A stretch of 64,000 nucleotides of DNA from Anthopleura xanthogrammica (Eukaryota > Cnidaria > Anthozoa > Actiniaria > Actiniidae): the NCBI GenBank assembly GCA_964019055.1, contig OZ025223.1:9369763-9433762 (forward strand), written 5' to 3'. Both the position numbers and the translations under genes were made by a program. Below, piece after piece: positions 22,443 through 35,000 of this stretch. The notes under the pieces are model-generated. The model ran no database searches. It was not told the origin of the DNA and was given only the letters and a program-made list of their open reading frames with translations. Each line of letters starts with the position of its first letter. Position 1 is the first letter of the stretch.

Positions 22443-25400
22443 TTAGTTGGTATCATGCCATGAGAAAGAGTCACAGCCTCTGATCTTCCTATCCTTCATC
22501 GTTTCACCAGCATATACGTCCAAGAACAAGTCCTCGAGTGGAGGTTCAGGGTCATTCTTGGCTGCTACGACATACCCTTCGATCTCTGCCTTGGCTTCCT
22601 CCTCGATTTTCTGGAAAGAAACACATGAATAGAAAAATAAATACATGTGGAAAGACACTCAGACTGGGGGCTTATGAAACCAGAAGAATTTGGGTGGAGT
22701 AGATAGCAGCAGTTTGATGATGATGATGGTATGATGGTGTAAGGCTTGAAATAACGGCCAGTCAGTCCCCGGTCATGACTGGACAAATTAGTTTTAGCTT
22801 GGCCATACCTTGTTTCTGGGTCAATGTTACTGGTCAAAATGATCGGCAAGGCAAAGATTTGACTGGACAAGTTCCAATTCTGGCTAGACATTGTCCAATG
22901 ACCAGCCATTATTTCAAGCCCTGTGGTGGTGATAATGATGATGATGATGGTTATGGTGATGGTGGTGATGATGATGATGATGATGATGGTGATAATGATG
23001 GTGGTGATGATGATGATGATGATGGTGATAATGATGGTGATGATGATGATGATGGTGATGGTGATGATGAATGATGACAAGGAGAGACAGCATTACAACA
23101 CTACCTTTATATCATCCGTATCAGCCAGCCCTGACTCCAGCAGAGTCTCTCTCAACCCTGTTATAGGGTCTCTTGTTTTACGGATGGTTTGGATCTCATC
23201 ACGTGTGCGGTAGCTGAGAAAGTAAGAGAAAAATGTTAGCATAAGAAAGAGCACCATCTACCCTAAGCAGGGAAAAACTTTAACTTGAGGTATTACACAG
23301 TAGAATAGTTGATTTCCAAGATGTCGTGACCAAGTGAATCATAGCAAGGCTATGTGTGAAGATGGAATGACACATCACACATTGCAATGGAATGGAACAA
23401 GGTCTGGAGACTTGTTTGCAGCCCATAACTTGAGTCAGAATAAGATTTTGTTAGAGTTCCATCCAAGTTTCTGTTCTTCTCAAGGGTTAAACAAAGAAAC
23501 AATACTCAAGGGGATGGCACATGGTCTGGTATAAAACATTCTCGTCTGAGTCAGTTGCTGGTAGGCTGTTACATACCTGGTACCAGGATCACTCATGCTG
23601 TGTCCATAGTAACGGTAAGTGTTCATCTCCATTAGAAACGGCCCCTGCAAGAAAGAGATAATAGAACACTCTTAAAACTTTACTAAAAGCCAGGCTACCA
23701 GGGAAATAAAAAAGAAATCACACTTTTCCTTAATTAATGAATTTGTGCCATTTCATTTGTCTTGTGCACTGAACAACCTAGAATGGGGCCTGTTGACTTG
23801 GAAGTTAAATGTGGGGGGGGGGGGGGGGGCTAGATGGATCTAACCTTAACTCATCTGTAGATCATGATCTATATGAACAAGGCTATTTTTGTTACCTTTC
23901 CAGATCTGACCCAATCTGCAGCAAACTTTGTTGCTTCCCTGACAGTAAGCACATCCATGCCATCAACCTGAAAAAGCAAGAATATCAGGCATTGTGAGCT
24001 ATTTTGGAAATAGTGAAACAGTTAAGAATATTCTGGAACTGATCTCAGTGATAAATTACAATAAAAGCTGAGGGTGATGGACTTGAAGCTAAAACTTCAC
24101 TGTGAAGATGAATGAATGAATAATGGCTAGATACAGTAGATGAGAGGATGGATGAATGGATAACTTAATGAAATGAATGAATGAATGAATGAATGAATGG
24201 ATGTACAGTATAGATAACTGAATGAATGGATAAATGACTGACTGACTGACTGACTGACTGTAGTGACTGAAGATGGAAGAATGGATGTATATGGATGCAT
24301 AGACGGATGAGATAGATAGATGGATGGACAGATGAATGTATTTAAATGGAAGGGAAAGGCAGGGATATGGGAATGGATGGATGGACAGATGTATGGGGAA
24401 GGAAGGGAGTAAGTGAATGAATGAATTTCTTACCCAGAGGCCAGGAATGAAATCCCCCCTGGTATAGTAGTCTGTGGTAGCTGCCGCTCTTTCAACAGCT
24501 GTACCCATTCCATATCCATTATTCTCACAGATAAAAATGCAAGGCAAGTTCCACAGCTTAGCCATGTTATAGGTCTCAAACAGCTGAAAAACAACAGGAT
24601 TATGCTATTAAACTGGGTAAATATACATTAATTATTAGCAGTCGAGAGCAGAAAAATACAATGGAAAACATGGGTGGCATAGTGGTGAGAGCACTTGCTG
24701 TTCGCCTCTCACCAACTTGCGACTTGGGTTCAAGTCCTGCCAGGCTCTGTGTCATATGTGAGTAGAGTTACTTGTTGGCTCTCTCTTGTCCTTCAAGGGT
24801 TTTTCTCTGGGTTCTCCAGTTTCCCTCACTTCACAAAAATCGACTTCTAAATTCCAATATAATTTTTCAGTTCTGTAGACATTTACCTGCCCTTGATTCG
24901 CAGCGCCATCACCATAGAGGGTCAGACATAGCTTCCCATTTCCTTTGTACTGATGAGACAAAGCAATCCCAGCCCCAAGAGGAACCTGCAGAAAAAATAT
25001 TTATCACAAAATTAATATTCATTGCCCTGGAAAATGTCTATACCTCAACTCAGCGAGAATGATAGATTGATATTACATGTACCAATGCCTGAACTACACT
25101 CATCTGTCCATCCACACTCCAATTTCAATTCCCCTCCTTGAGGGAGGTATGGATATTTTCTGCAAGTATACAATACTGTATATGCTCCTCTGACCCTCCT
25201 CCATCCCTTGGAAATCCTAATCCCATGGAAAAAGTAGGGATATTTTCTGGTACTACACAATATTACAGTATATCCTCCTCAGACCCTCCCCATTCCTTTA
25301 AAAAAATTCCAGTCCTGCTTCATGGGAATATTTTCTGGAACTATACAATATACTCTTCTCAGATGTACTCTCCCCACCCCTCAGATATTCCATTCTCCAT

Positions 25401-28258
25401 CCATGGATAAGGTATATTTACTCCTTTGAGTTTTCTCACCCTTTCAGAATTTCATTTCCCATTCATAATAATATTCTTATGGTATAACTGATAATGAATG
25501 ATATCTACCTGGGCTCCCACTATACCGTTGCCTCCATAGTACTCATGTCCATACATGTGCATGGATCCACCCTTGCCTTCTGTACAACCTGTCTTACGAC
25601 CTGAGAATAGAACCACAATCATTATTTAATGATTAATAATCAACAGCAACACCACCATTAGATTTTGTATCAAGATGACATCGCATACTGTACAGCGCTA
25701 CTACAGTAGTTTCTACATTCTACATTATATTATATGGGTGACAAGGGTGGCATAGTGGTTTACTGTTGTCTCCCTCCGCTGTGGTCTGGGTTCGAGCCCC
25801 AGCTCAGGTTGGATCATACTGTATGTGAGTTGAGTTAGTTTGATGTGTTGTTATTTCCCTTGCCACAAGGGTTTTTTCTCCAGGTTCTCTGATTTTTACT
25901 CCCTCCGTAAAAATCAACATGTGAGTTGAGAGTTGGATGTATAGAATATATAATGTAGTGGTAGTGTGTGTGAGTGACAGTGGGCCAAATTGGAAACCAG
26001 TATTCATTTCCTGAATTTGTATCCCACTATAAAAAAGTGGGTTTTTTTTAATATACCTGTTAATTCACAGAGTATAGCTTTAGGCGACACCTTTCGCATG
26101 TAGGTCCATCCATGACATCTGTATGCTGTTATCACACTATCGTCTTTGTCTATCGCATTCTCCATACCAACACAACATGCTTCCTGTAGATCATTAGCAA
26201 TATCATAATTTATATTAATTAATAATAAGTATTGCTTCATGTTACTGCAGCACAGATACAATCAGCAAATAAAATGATGAGACCCATAAATTTGAATCTC
26301 ATGGAAATATTTGCACAAATTTTTACTTGAAAGTTAATGCCAGATACTATAAACACCCCTCCCCTATTCATTGTTGCCCTTCCTAAGGAATGGTAGCTCC
26401 AAACCGTGCATCCATGCAACATTGGGCGAGGGGGTTGGAAAACTAAACTTTCTTCCTATGGGAGTTGGGCTTTCTGTGTTGTAAGTTACTCAAAGTATTT
26501 CTTTACCAAACTTGGAAGTTTGAAAACATTTGACTTACTTGACCAGAATACAAATGGCAGAAACCTCTGATATCTTTGGATTTATACAGATTACTAGCGG
26601 CAGTCTCCATACGTCTAATGGTTTGCATCTGTTTGTAGTATAGTAACCCCTCATCCCTTGTCATTACTGTCTTCTTTGGAGGACCTTCATCAAGGTGATG
26701 TAGCTTGTATTCCTAGAAGAAGTACCAGTAGCAAAAGGAAATGCTAGATCAGAAACAAACATTCTTATTTCTTTTGATCATCATCATCACCCCCACCATC
26801 ATCATCATCACCATAATCATCATCACCATAATCATCATCATCACTATAATCATCATCACCATAATCATCATCACCATAATCATCATCACCATAATCATCA
26901 TCATCACCATAATCATCATCACCATAATCATCACCCCACCATATAATCATCATCATCCTCCTCCTCATCATCATCATTACCACCATCATCATCACTATCC
27001 ATATCATCACCGTTATCACTATCCATATTGATCATCATCATTATCTTCATCGTCATTTGTGGCTCTAAGTCTTTCCTTAATGTGACTATCCAAAGGGTAG
27101 TATAGTAACAGTTTTACCATCCATGGGCAGAGTTCTCCTAAAATTTGTAGAACTTACTCTTAATTCAAACTCAGCTTCCTCAACTTTCCCAGCATAACCT
27201 CTTTGCTTAGTAAGCAAAGCTGCTGTCGCCTTTTGAAAGAAAAAAAAACAAGGAAATGTAAGTTACAGTGTAACATCATGATTGTAAACATAAATATTAC
27301 AATCCCCAGCTTTAATTCACGCAACACATAATACAATTATATTACAATATTATAACATACAGTATTTACTGCCGTGGTGCATGCTCTTTAAATCTTTAAA
27401 TCTTTAAATGTTTCAGTTGCGGTGCTTATTCAGGGGTAGTGCTTATTTGAGGGTGGCGCTTTTGATATTTTGATCTCATATGCTGTGCTTAATCGAGGAC
27501 AGCTAGAAAAAAATCTTATTAGGAGCACTTTGCTAGTGGACTACAAAATTAACTTTGAGCCCTGATACACCTCTCAGCAAATGTGATTAGCTTGTGATTG
27601 GCAGCAGATTGTGATGCAAGAGAACCTTAATTCTCAAAGAACTGCACCCTGTTGAACCCTCATCTGAAAACTATCTCATATTGCTGTTGCACACAAATTT
27701 AAGGTAAGATTTTACTGCACATATGCATGCAAATTATATGAGTTCAATAGTGTCTTCTGTTCTTCTTCATATATTATGCAATGTAAAGCTGCAGAGATCT
27801 ATAAAGGCAGATATGTGTAACTCCCATTCAGCATTTGCAATAAGATTAAATGCAAACCATGAGGTAGAAAAAGGTTGCAATTCGTTCTTCATCCCATTAA
27901 AAATATTTCAGCCTCCTGTCCAAAAATTGATTGAAAATCTTGAAGTGACCAAACCTTCAAAACTTTAAACCCTGTATTTACAAGGAAATTTTAAGGATGT
28001 TTAGATCTTCTTCAAAATGACATTGCCTCTTAATTTGTAGTACGATAAAACAGAAAAAATGTACAGATGTAGAGATGTCTATTGAATTCTGGACAATTAA
28101 CGACAACCATTGTCTTTGGTGTTGATGTTGTTCTTACAATTAGTAGATTTAAATTCCGTTTTCTGCGCTTTTTAAAGGCAAAACGAGCTACTATCGATAC
28201 TCACATGTTTAGAGAACAGTGCTGGCAGTCTAAATCCTCGTATTCCTCGAGATAACAT
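22443..28258 (-). CDS. PDHA1: pyruvate dehydrogenase E1 component subunit alpha, mitochondrial
   Basis: Exons in coding order (complement): 28205-28258, 27158-27229, 26539-26712, 26057-26183, 25509-25600, 24887-24985, 24434-24583, 23896-23967, 23577-23644, 23105-23213, 22443-22610. Phases agree; 1185 nt, 394 residues (human 390). An Arg-rich presequence ([18 protein letters not shown]) targets the matrix. The thiamine-diphosphate motif GDG (198-200) ... NN (227-228) has the usual spacing. The phosphorylation loop [14 protein letters not shown] keeps Ser296 and Ser303, equal to human sites 1 and 2; human site 3 (Ser232) is Ala235 here. The protein decarboxylates pyruvate with E1-beta and feeds acetyl groups to E2 of the PDH complex, under kinase/phosphatase control. 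The acceptor before 27229 (ttcaaaag) is weak but gives the only fitting phase. Confidence 0.96.
22926..23071 (+). repeat. GAT/GGT trinucleotide repeat in PDHA1 intron 10
   Basis: Imperfect GAT tract with GGT and AAT variants. Confidence 0.93.
23360..23545. mobile_element. degenerate foldback family A copy in PDHA1 intron 9
   Basis: Keeps 'gttaaacaaagaaacaat' and 'ggcacatggtctggtataa', which match the right arm of the copy at 8553-8757. The left arm is weak. Confidence 0.4.
24106..24424 (+). repeat. degenerate tetranucleotide repeats (GAAT, GATG, ACTG)
   Basis: Runs of GAAT, then ACTG, then GGAT/GATG in PDHA1 intron 7, next to the exon edge at 24434. Confidence 0.85.
24434..24985 (-). CDS. 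PDHA1: PDHA1 exons carrying the thiamine-diphosphate site
   Basis: Two phase-0 exons, 24887-24985 (VPLGAGIAL ... [10 protein letters not shown]) and 24434-24583 ([14 protein letters not shown] ... FICENN). Together they form the Mg/ThDP-binding motif. The intron between them holds a SINE. Confidence 0.93.
24672..24870 (+). mobile_element. tRNA-derived SINE
   Basis: Box A-like TGGCATAGTGG at 24675-24685 and box B-like GGTTCAAGTCC at 24727-24737, spaced as in a tRNA promoter. The body contains 'atgtgagtagagttacttg' and 'ttttctctgggttctcc', shared with the copies at 25748, 52170, 52535, 53849 and 63089. It lies in PDHA1 intron 6, antisense to the gene. Confidence 0.8.
25140..25400 (+). repeat. 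degenerate tandem repeat, about 90-bp unit
   Basis: Three or more diverged units, each with 'gatattttctg', 'acaatat' and 'tcagaccctcc'. Similar words ('tggatattttctggaacc') occur at 31600-31640. Located in PDHA1 intron 5. Confidence 0.6.
25748..25980 (+). mobile_element. tRNA-derived SINE, second copy
   Basis: Box A TGGCATAGTGG at 25748-25758 and box B GGTTCGAGCCC at 25789-25799. The tail 'aatgtagtggtagtgtgtgt' recurs as an isolated fragment at 36350-36395. It lies in PDHA1 intron 4. Confidence 0.8.
26775..27055 (+). repeat. ATC trinucleotide repeat in PDHA1 intron 2
   Basis: CATCATCACCATAAT-type units, imperfect. ORFs on both strands here are repeat by-products. Confidence 0.93.
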
Positions 28259-28995
28259 GGTTAAATGTGGAGAAAATCTTTGCAAACGAGACGAAGATCA
28301 GCTGAATTCAAGATGGCTGCCGACGGCTTGTCTACTTGGCCCAGGGTTTAGATGAGCGGGTGACCCGCGGGAATCCCGTATAAGAGCACAGGTAACCCAA
28401 GTTAAATTTTCTTTCTTACTTTTCTTTCTTTCTTTCTTTTTTTTTCTTTCTTTCTTTCTTTCTGTCTGTCTGTCTTTCTTTTTCTTTCTTTTTCTTTCTT
28501 TCTTACTTTTTTTTCTTTCGTTTTTCCTTCCTTTTTCTTCCTTGTTTTATGAATTTTTTTTGCATTCGTCTCTTCGTTAATTTTTCCCTTTTTATTCCAC
28601 TTTATCCTTTCCAATGTTCACCCACAAAAATGTCTAGTATAGAGCAAAATCTAAAATATTTACAAATGTATTATGCATGAGTGTGTAGGTTGATCGTGAT
28701 TCAACTATTTGTGACGCCGCCTGCCGTGATTGGCTCAAAGACAATAGAAACTTTTTAGATCTTTTATTATGGGGAGTGTAGTTCACGTCTTGTATTCATT
28801 TATATGGTAGACCGCCTGAGGAATGAAATATAAATTATCGTGATTCTAGACCAGCTAGGGAGAAATTATGAATGATTAACGTTATAGAATAAGTTGTTTA
28901 GACGGCCATTTAAGTAAAATATATTGAAGATTATTGACTGCTCTTTTAATTCTTGAGCGTGTCATACTCTTGAGTATGAACCTTCAGCTTCAGCA
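28259..28995. promoter_or_regulatory. 737-bp head-to-head intergenic region (PDHA1 and Slp promoters)
   Basis: PDHA1 starts leftward at 28258 and the Slp gene rightward at 28996. The segment must contain both 5' UTRs and promoters unless there are upstream non-coding exons. It includes a (TTTC)n tract at 28410-28570. Transcription starts and factor sites were not assigned. Confidence 0.6.
28410..28570 (+). repeat. (TTTC)n pyrimidine tract
   Basis: TTTC/TGTC repeats with T-runs inside the shared upstream region of PDHA1 and Slp. Confidence 0.9.
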
Positions 28996-31900
28996 ATGGA
29001 CGATATTTATATTGATCTAAATTTTCTAACTGAGTCGGAAAGGGATGCTTTGCGTGATGTTTTAGCTCGAGATGAAAACTTCAGAAGACAGGAGAAAAAG
29101 AGACTAAGGTATATATTTTTGGTTTAAAAATTTAGAGCTTTGGTTTATGTAACCAAAATCAACCAAGGATTAAGTGTAATGTTTGGTGAATTAAAACGTA
29201 TGTTTAGACCACCTGTGCTTAAAAAACAAGGCTTCGGAAACCTTACTTTCTTAATTTTAAGCTACCTAATGATTATTTTATTAATTTCAGCGAATTAAAA
29301 AAAGAATTAGACGTCGTAAAACAGTCTGGAGCAAGAGCAGATACTTCGGATTCAACGGCTAAAGTTTGTGCAAGGTGTCATGAGAGTTTTGGAGTGCTTT
29401 TCAACACTGGTGCCTTTTGCCCAAAATGTAAAGCTAAAGTTTGTAAAAACTGTAGGATTCCTATGAAGGATTCATGGTTGTGTACTTTGTGTGGGAAAGT
29501 CAGGTAAGTTTGTGAATTTTTGTAGTGTTTTATGAGGAAAATTTGTCTTAATTGACGACATTTAGAGTCAGAATATCATCAAGAAAACTTTCGACAAGAA
29601 ATAAAATTTCTTCATTTTTTTACTTTTTTTGGCTCTTAGTACTCAATATATTGTCTAAAAGATTTATATCTTTCACTAAAACATCAATTTTATAAAGTTA
29701 TAATTTCAAAACCACAACTTCTAGTAAGACCAAATAAACAAAATAAGTTTAAACAATGTTTAATTACTAATTATGTGTGAATTTAATTAATACGTACAAG
29801 TTGTTTGATACAGGTAGTGAAAGCAAAATTCTTTGAATTAATAAGATATTTCAATTATTTTTTACTTCTTGGTACTTGAATGCCGGTACTTATTTCAAGT
29901 TTAAATAAAATTTAAGTGTTTTGACATTGTTATGACACATTCCGGAATTTCTGGAATGACACAACAGCTTGTTAAAATATTGGAATATTTTTTCATCTCT
30001 TTACTCCATTCCTGCAGTTGAAATCACATATTAACGTGCACTGTTTCCCTTGGCCCCAGTAAATATTAACTTAATGGTAAAGAAATATCTAATGTAGTCA
30101 TAAAAGGCATACATGGATTTTATATGTCCGTGCGCAGTTTCTTACTAACATATAACTGATGAAAATTGCATGTTGATTCATTGTCGAAATGTCTTGATAA
30201 AAGTGTATATATATCAACTTAGATTTTGTTTTTGTTTGGGCATTTAAATTTTCATATCAATATATTCAATGTCGTAAAATTATAAATTAATTATTTGATA
30301 AGAAGTTTGAAACTAAAAATTCATGATTTTTATTGTGGTATGAATGTGCTGGGACTTGCAGAGCAGTTTATAGAGAAGTGATTATAGTTTATAAGAACAT
30401 GCAGAGTCGAACTGACAATATACACTGTTGCAATTATCTCGAAAGGAGCTGTGAACGCGTACATCATGCTTGAAAATTATTTATAGTGTTTATATCACTT
30501 TTTATACAGAAACATCCTCAATATTTTGCTAAGAAAGTTTTAATCTCAAGCTAATAATTTAAAGGCTGGCACACACTAGGCATCAAGTCCCTGGAACACA
30601 ATGCAGGGACAATACCCTGCGTGTGTACACACAATGCAACATTTATGCTACTTTCACTCATTTTGTCACTGCAACAGGTCGCGTGAATTCAAACTACAGT
30701 AGTTTGAATTCATGCAATGTGTTGCAGGGACAAAATTCTGTAACAGGGACAAGATTTTTCACAGAAATTCCACAATTATTTCAAACAAGGGAAATTGTTG
30801 CAGCAATGTGTCCCCTCGTTGTGTTGCAGCGACTTGATGCCTATTGTGCGCTGGCCTTAAGTGTTAAATGATTATCACTGAAATTATGACTAGTATAATT
30901 TAATCCTTGTTTTATAACTGATACGGTAATTTGTCTCTTGATGGAGATCACCACCTAGACGACAAGTAGTTATATTTTCTCATCCCAAGAGGCTAGGTAT
31001 AGTAATTTACAAATCCTTAATCTGATTGGTCAATTCCCAGTATGATCCCGCATTGATGATTTTCCAATTATTTTAAGACTTCCTGTAGGTTGAAATACAT
31101 GATCGTTCCGAGAGCCTTGTTTTCAGAAGTGATTACATTTTTAAATGCCGTTTTCCATTTTTAAATGAATGCTTGTTTCATATTCAATTTGTATAAAACT
31201 AATACATAAATATGCTTATTTCTATATATTAAGTGATTAAAAACTACATTATGTGAATAATAGTTTCTCCCTCACAATATATACTATAACTACAATACTT
31301 CATGCTTACTAAAAATAGAATTGTGATGTTGATATGCCGACCATTTGCACATTAAAGCTCTTCACAAGCTGCCTCATTTTTAACCAGCCAATCAAACTCT
31401 GGTTAGTTTGGCACATGAATGACAAAGCATTACATCACTTCTATCTATTGTGTGTCTCAAGAAAATATTCGTAACGCACCATGGAGGAAATTGGAAATTC
31501 CCAGGGAGTGGGGGGTCGAAGGCAAAACAAAATTACAAGATTTGTATGGAAAAAAATTGGAAATTCCAGAGGTGGGGGGGGGGGGGGGTCTTTTTTGGAT
31601 TTTCTCCATGGTTGGGTATGGATATTTTCTGGAACCATAAATTAGACTTTGGCTTTTGTTAATTTTCACAGCATGGGGCACTCACAACAGAGCTAAGCTC
31701 CAATTACTGTGAAGCCCAGGATCAATTTGGAATTTGGAATCAACATATACTATGTACCTACTATTCAGTATTCTATGGATTGCAATATATAATTGTCAAC
31801 TCAATTTTGCTTCCATTTTTTGAGTAATTCTTTGGCCTTTTTTTTTCATGCATATTTCAGAGATGTGAAAGCTAAGTCTGGAGCCTGGTTTTACGAACAA

Positions 31901-32000
31901 GCTAGAGGAAAGACAAAGGGTGAGGCAAGGACATTACTTGGTACATCATTGATTAGAGCATCTTTGAAGAGAGGGAAACCTTTGACCAACAGAAACGAAG
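28996..32000 (+). CDS. SYTL-like: Slp Rab-binding domain exons 1-3
   Basis: The ATG at 28996 starts [20 protein letters not shown], the usual opening of the Slp homology helix. Exon 2 carries all eight zinc-binding cysteines. Exon 3 carries SGAWFYEQ and a basic stretch. The eight-Cys finger is the variant found in Slp3/4/5 and rabphilin. Confidence 0.92.
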
Positions 32001-35000
32001 GTAAGCAATCTGTACTAGTAAGTCATCAATGGATGAAATATAAATTATCATGGAATATCCCATGAGGCATACAGAATGTAAAACGCACACGCATGTCTCT
32101 ATAATGTGAACACTCTTGGAGCTGTAGAGCACTTGAAAAGCAAGAAAAACACTCGGCAACCGCTCGTGTTCCTAAGGTAGCTTCTCTCGTGCTCTACACT
32201 CCTCTACAGCTCCCAGGAATATAAGATGTGCATGCATATCTCTGGACCAGTTATACTGCATAAGATGCGGGAGCCGTAGAGTATGAGAGAAGCAAGCTGA
32301 TAGGAACATGAGGTGTACCCAAGTGTTTCTCATGCTTTTTGAGTTCAAGGAGTAAAATTGGGCTAAACAGACCCTTATTAAGCTTGACCATTATGTTTTT
32401 CCATTCCAGTGTCATTCTCTTGAGAATAAGATTCTTTGTTTGAATAATATTCATGTCTTTTCATGGACCACCGTTAAACAAAAAAATGATACTCTAGGGA
32501 AGGACATGTGATAGATCTAAAATGAGAAAACATTGAGGCCAAGGTTATAGGGTCTATTGGAAACCATTCAGTATCTATACACCTATTGGTAAATGTTCAA
32601 TTGCACCAACTAAAAAAAAATTTTCTTAAATCTAATTATGATGATTCAAAACATTCCCAATCATCCCCAAGGCAAAGTCAATTATAATAATAGAATTTTA
32701 ATTGCCTTAAAGGCTTCACTGAAAACATTAGCAACTACAATTATATATAATTTTGTTTTATTCTGACTATTATCTTTGATCCTGACAAAATCAAAAAGTA
32801 TAAAAAAATTTTGTTCTCCTCCAGTTCCTAGCTCATTTTTGTGACTAGTGAGTCCATCTTTTCTGTCCCAAAATATTTTTTCTTGCTTTAAACTAATGGA
32901 TGTTAAGGGTGATATTTGTATATAACAAAAATTCCATAATATTATCATATCAAGATGATATTACAACTGAATGCAGAACATTTACATTCATCCCTGAATT
33001 GCAAAACACCTGTAAGGTTTTATAATAGAGTAGCTTTTATGCCCTTTACAGTTACGGTAAACTAATAAAACAAAATTATAATTTCTCACTCTGTGATGAG
33101 GGTGAGAGCTAGGGTTAGGGTCTAATTAGTTTGATAAATATTAAAAACGTTATGTGAGAATTATACAGTAGGTAATATTCCAGAATTAGGAATGTTACCT
33201 TAGAAACGCTGTTAAGAGCAGGAAAAGCTAGAATAAAATTCACATTCGAATGAAGTTCAATAAAAGCAGGATTTGCCAAAACAAGAAAAGTTGAAGAATC
33301 AGGCTAATTTAAGTGGTTTGTTGAGGGGGGAATTGAATTAGATCTAGAAAGAAAAAAGAACCTTTTAACTATACATGTAGCTTGGGTGTAAAAGTGATCT
33401 ATAGAAGTCGTTTTTGTCAATCAGAGTAAAGTGCCTACACCTTCGTCTTACCCCCTCCTCCAGGGAATAGATTGAAATGGAGGGAGGGGGGTGGCCAGAA
33501 TGCAGTACACAGAGTATTGACCCTAAGACAATAGTTATCAATGGTATTCAACGATGGTAAACACTATTTAATATTGGAACTAAAAAACCTTGCGGGGGGA
33601 ATTGAATTAGATCTAGTAAGAAAAAAGACCCTCAAAGCTATAGCTTGGGTGTAATGTTTTCACATTCCAGACCACATGTCATTCCCTAGAGTATAATTTT
33701 TTTGTTTAACGGTTGCGCATGAGAAGACACATTAAGAGAGAATGACATGTGGAGTGAAATGGGAAAACATTACACCTAAGGTAAAGAGATCTATTCACGA
33801 ACACGCAAATGTGATGTCTGTAATCGAGTACGTATTTACTCGAATAAGCGCCGCGGCGCTTATTAAATTGTTCGCGCCTCAATGTGGCGCTTATTCGAGG
33901 GCGGCGCTTATTAAATTGTTCGCGCCTCAATGTGGCGCTTATTCGAGGGCGGCGCTTATTAAATTGTTCGCGCCTCAATGTGGCGCTTATTCGAGGGCGG
34001 CGCTTATTAAATTGTTCGCGCCTCAATGTGGCGCTTATTCGAGGGCGGCGCTTATTAAATTGTTCGCGCCTCAATGTGGCGCTTATTCGAGGGCGGCGCT
34101 TATTAAATTGTTCGCGCCTCAATGTGGCGCTTATTCGAGGGCGGCGCTTATTTAAAAATTGGGTGCGCTAAAGAAATATTTTCTTTTAATGGTATATTTT
34201 CTATCTGTGCGAACATTTTACTGCAACGCGGCGCTTATTAACTTTTTTACTGATCTACATTGATAATTTCAGACGAACCCCCAGCACCACCAGTGATTGG
34301 TCTGAACCCTGGAAGCAACGAGAAACTTCATCGTCCAATCCCAGTCCACATGTCAGCTCTTCGTGAAACAGAAGGCAATGATTCTTCTTACCACACAGCA
34401 GAATCAGCTGATGATTACGAGACCCAGGAGGTCAATAAGAACTATATCAAGCCATACGCAAAGGCTGTGCCTGTAATGAGGGGCAGCCATGAAGAGAGTC
34501 ACTATAGTGACAAGGATGAAAGCCCTGCAGAAACATCTTCTGGATGTTCAACTCCAACGACTGTCCATGAAACTTCTAAAGGTTCGTGAGTTTTAGTGTT
34601 TTGTTGCAGCAAGCTATTTTGGGGCGCATTTGAAGCTTAAGGTGCGGTAATACGTGCAACAGATTCGTGCAACTTGTCGCGCAACATTGTTACGTTGCAA
34701 GTTGCAAAGAGAATGTTGCCTCGTATTACCACCCTGCGCGCAACAAATTTTCTTTGTTGCAGAGAGTAGAAAGAGGTTGTACTTTGTGAAACAGTGAAAT
34801 GGTGTTGTTGCAGGAGTGGAAAAGATGCGGTAATACGAGCAACAAATTCGTGCAACTTATCGCGGAAAATTGTTGCGTTGCAGGTTGCAAAGTGAATGTT
34901 GCTCGTATTACCACGGCGCAGAGAGTAGAAAGAGCTTCTACTTCTGCAACAAAGTCGCGCAACAAAATTGTGTTGTTGCACGGGGTGCTAATACGAGAAA

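Noticed and set aside
24672..24745. Functional tRNA gene
   Set aside because: Boxes A and B are present but the arms do not pair into a full cloverleaf, and a shared SINE body follows.
31419..31681. Overlapping ORFs with Pro/Gly-rich runs
   Set aside because: A palindromic and poly-G repeat (ggaaattcc words in both orientations) within Slp intron 2.
33853..34153. CRISPR-like array
   Set aside because: Units are contiguous with no unique spacers, and the context is an animal intron.
33706..34171. Regular repeat proteins on both strands ([21 protein letters not shown])
   Set aside because: The 48-bp unit is a multiple of three, so every frame repeats. It lies inside a spliced Slp intron.
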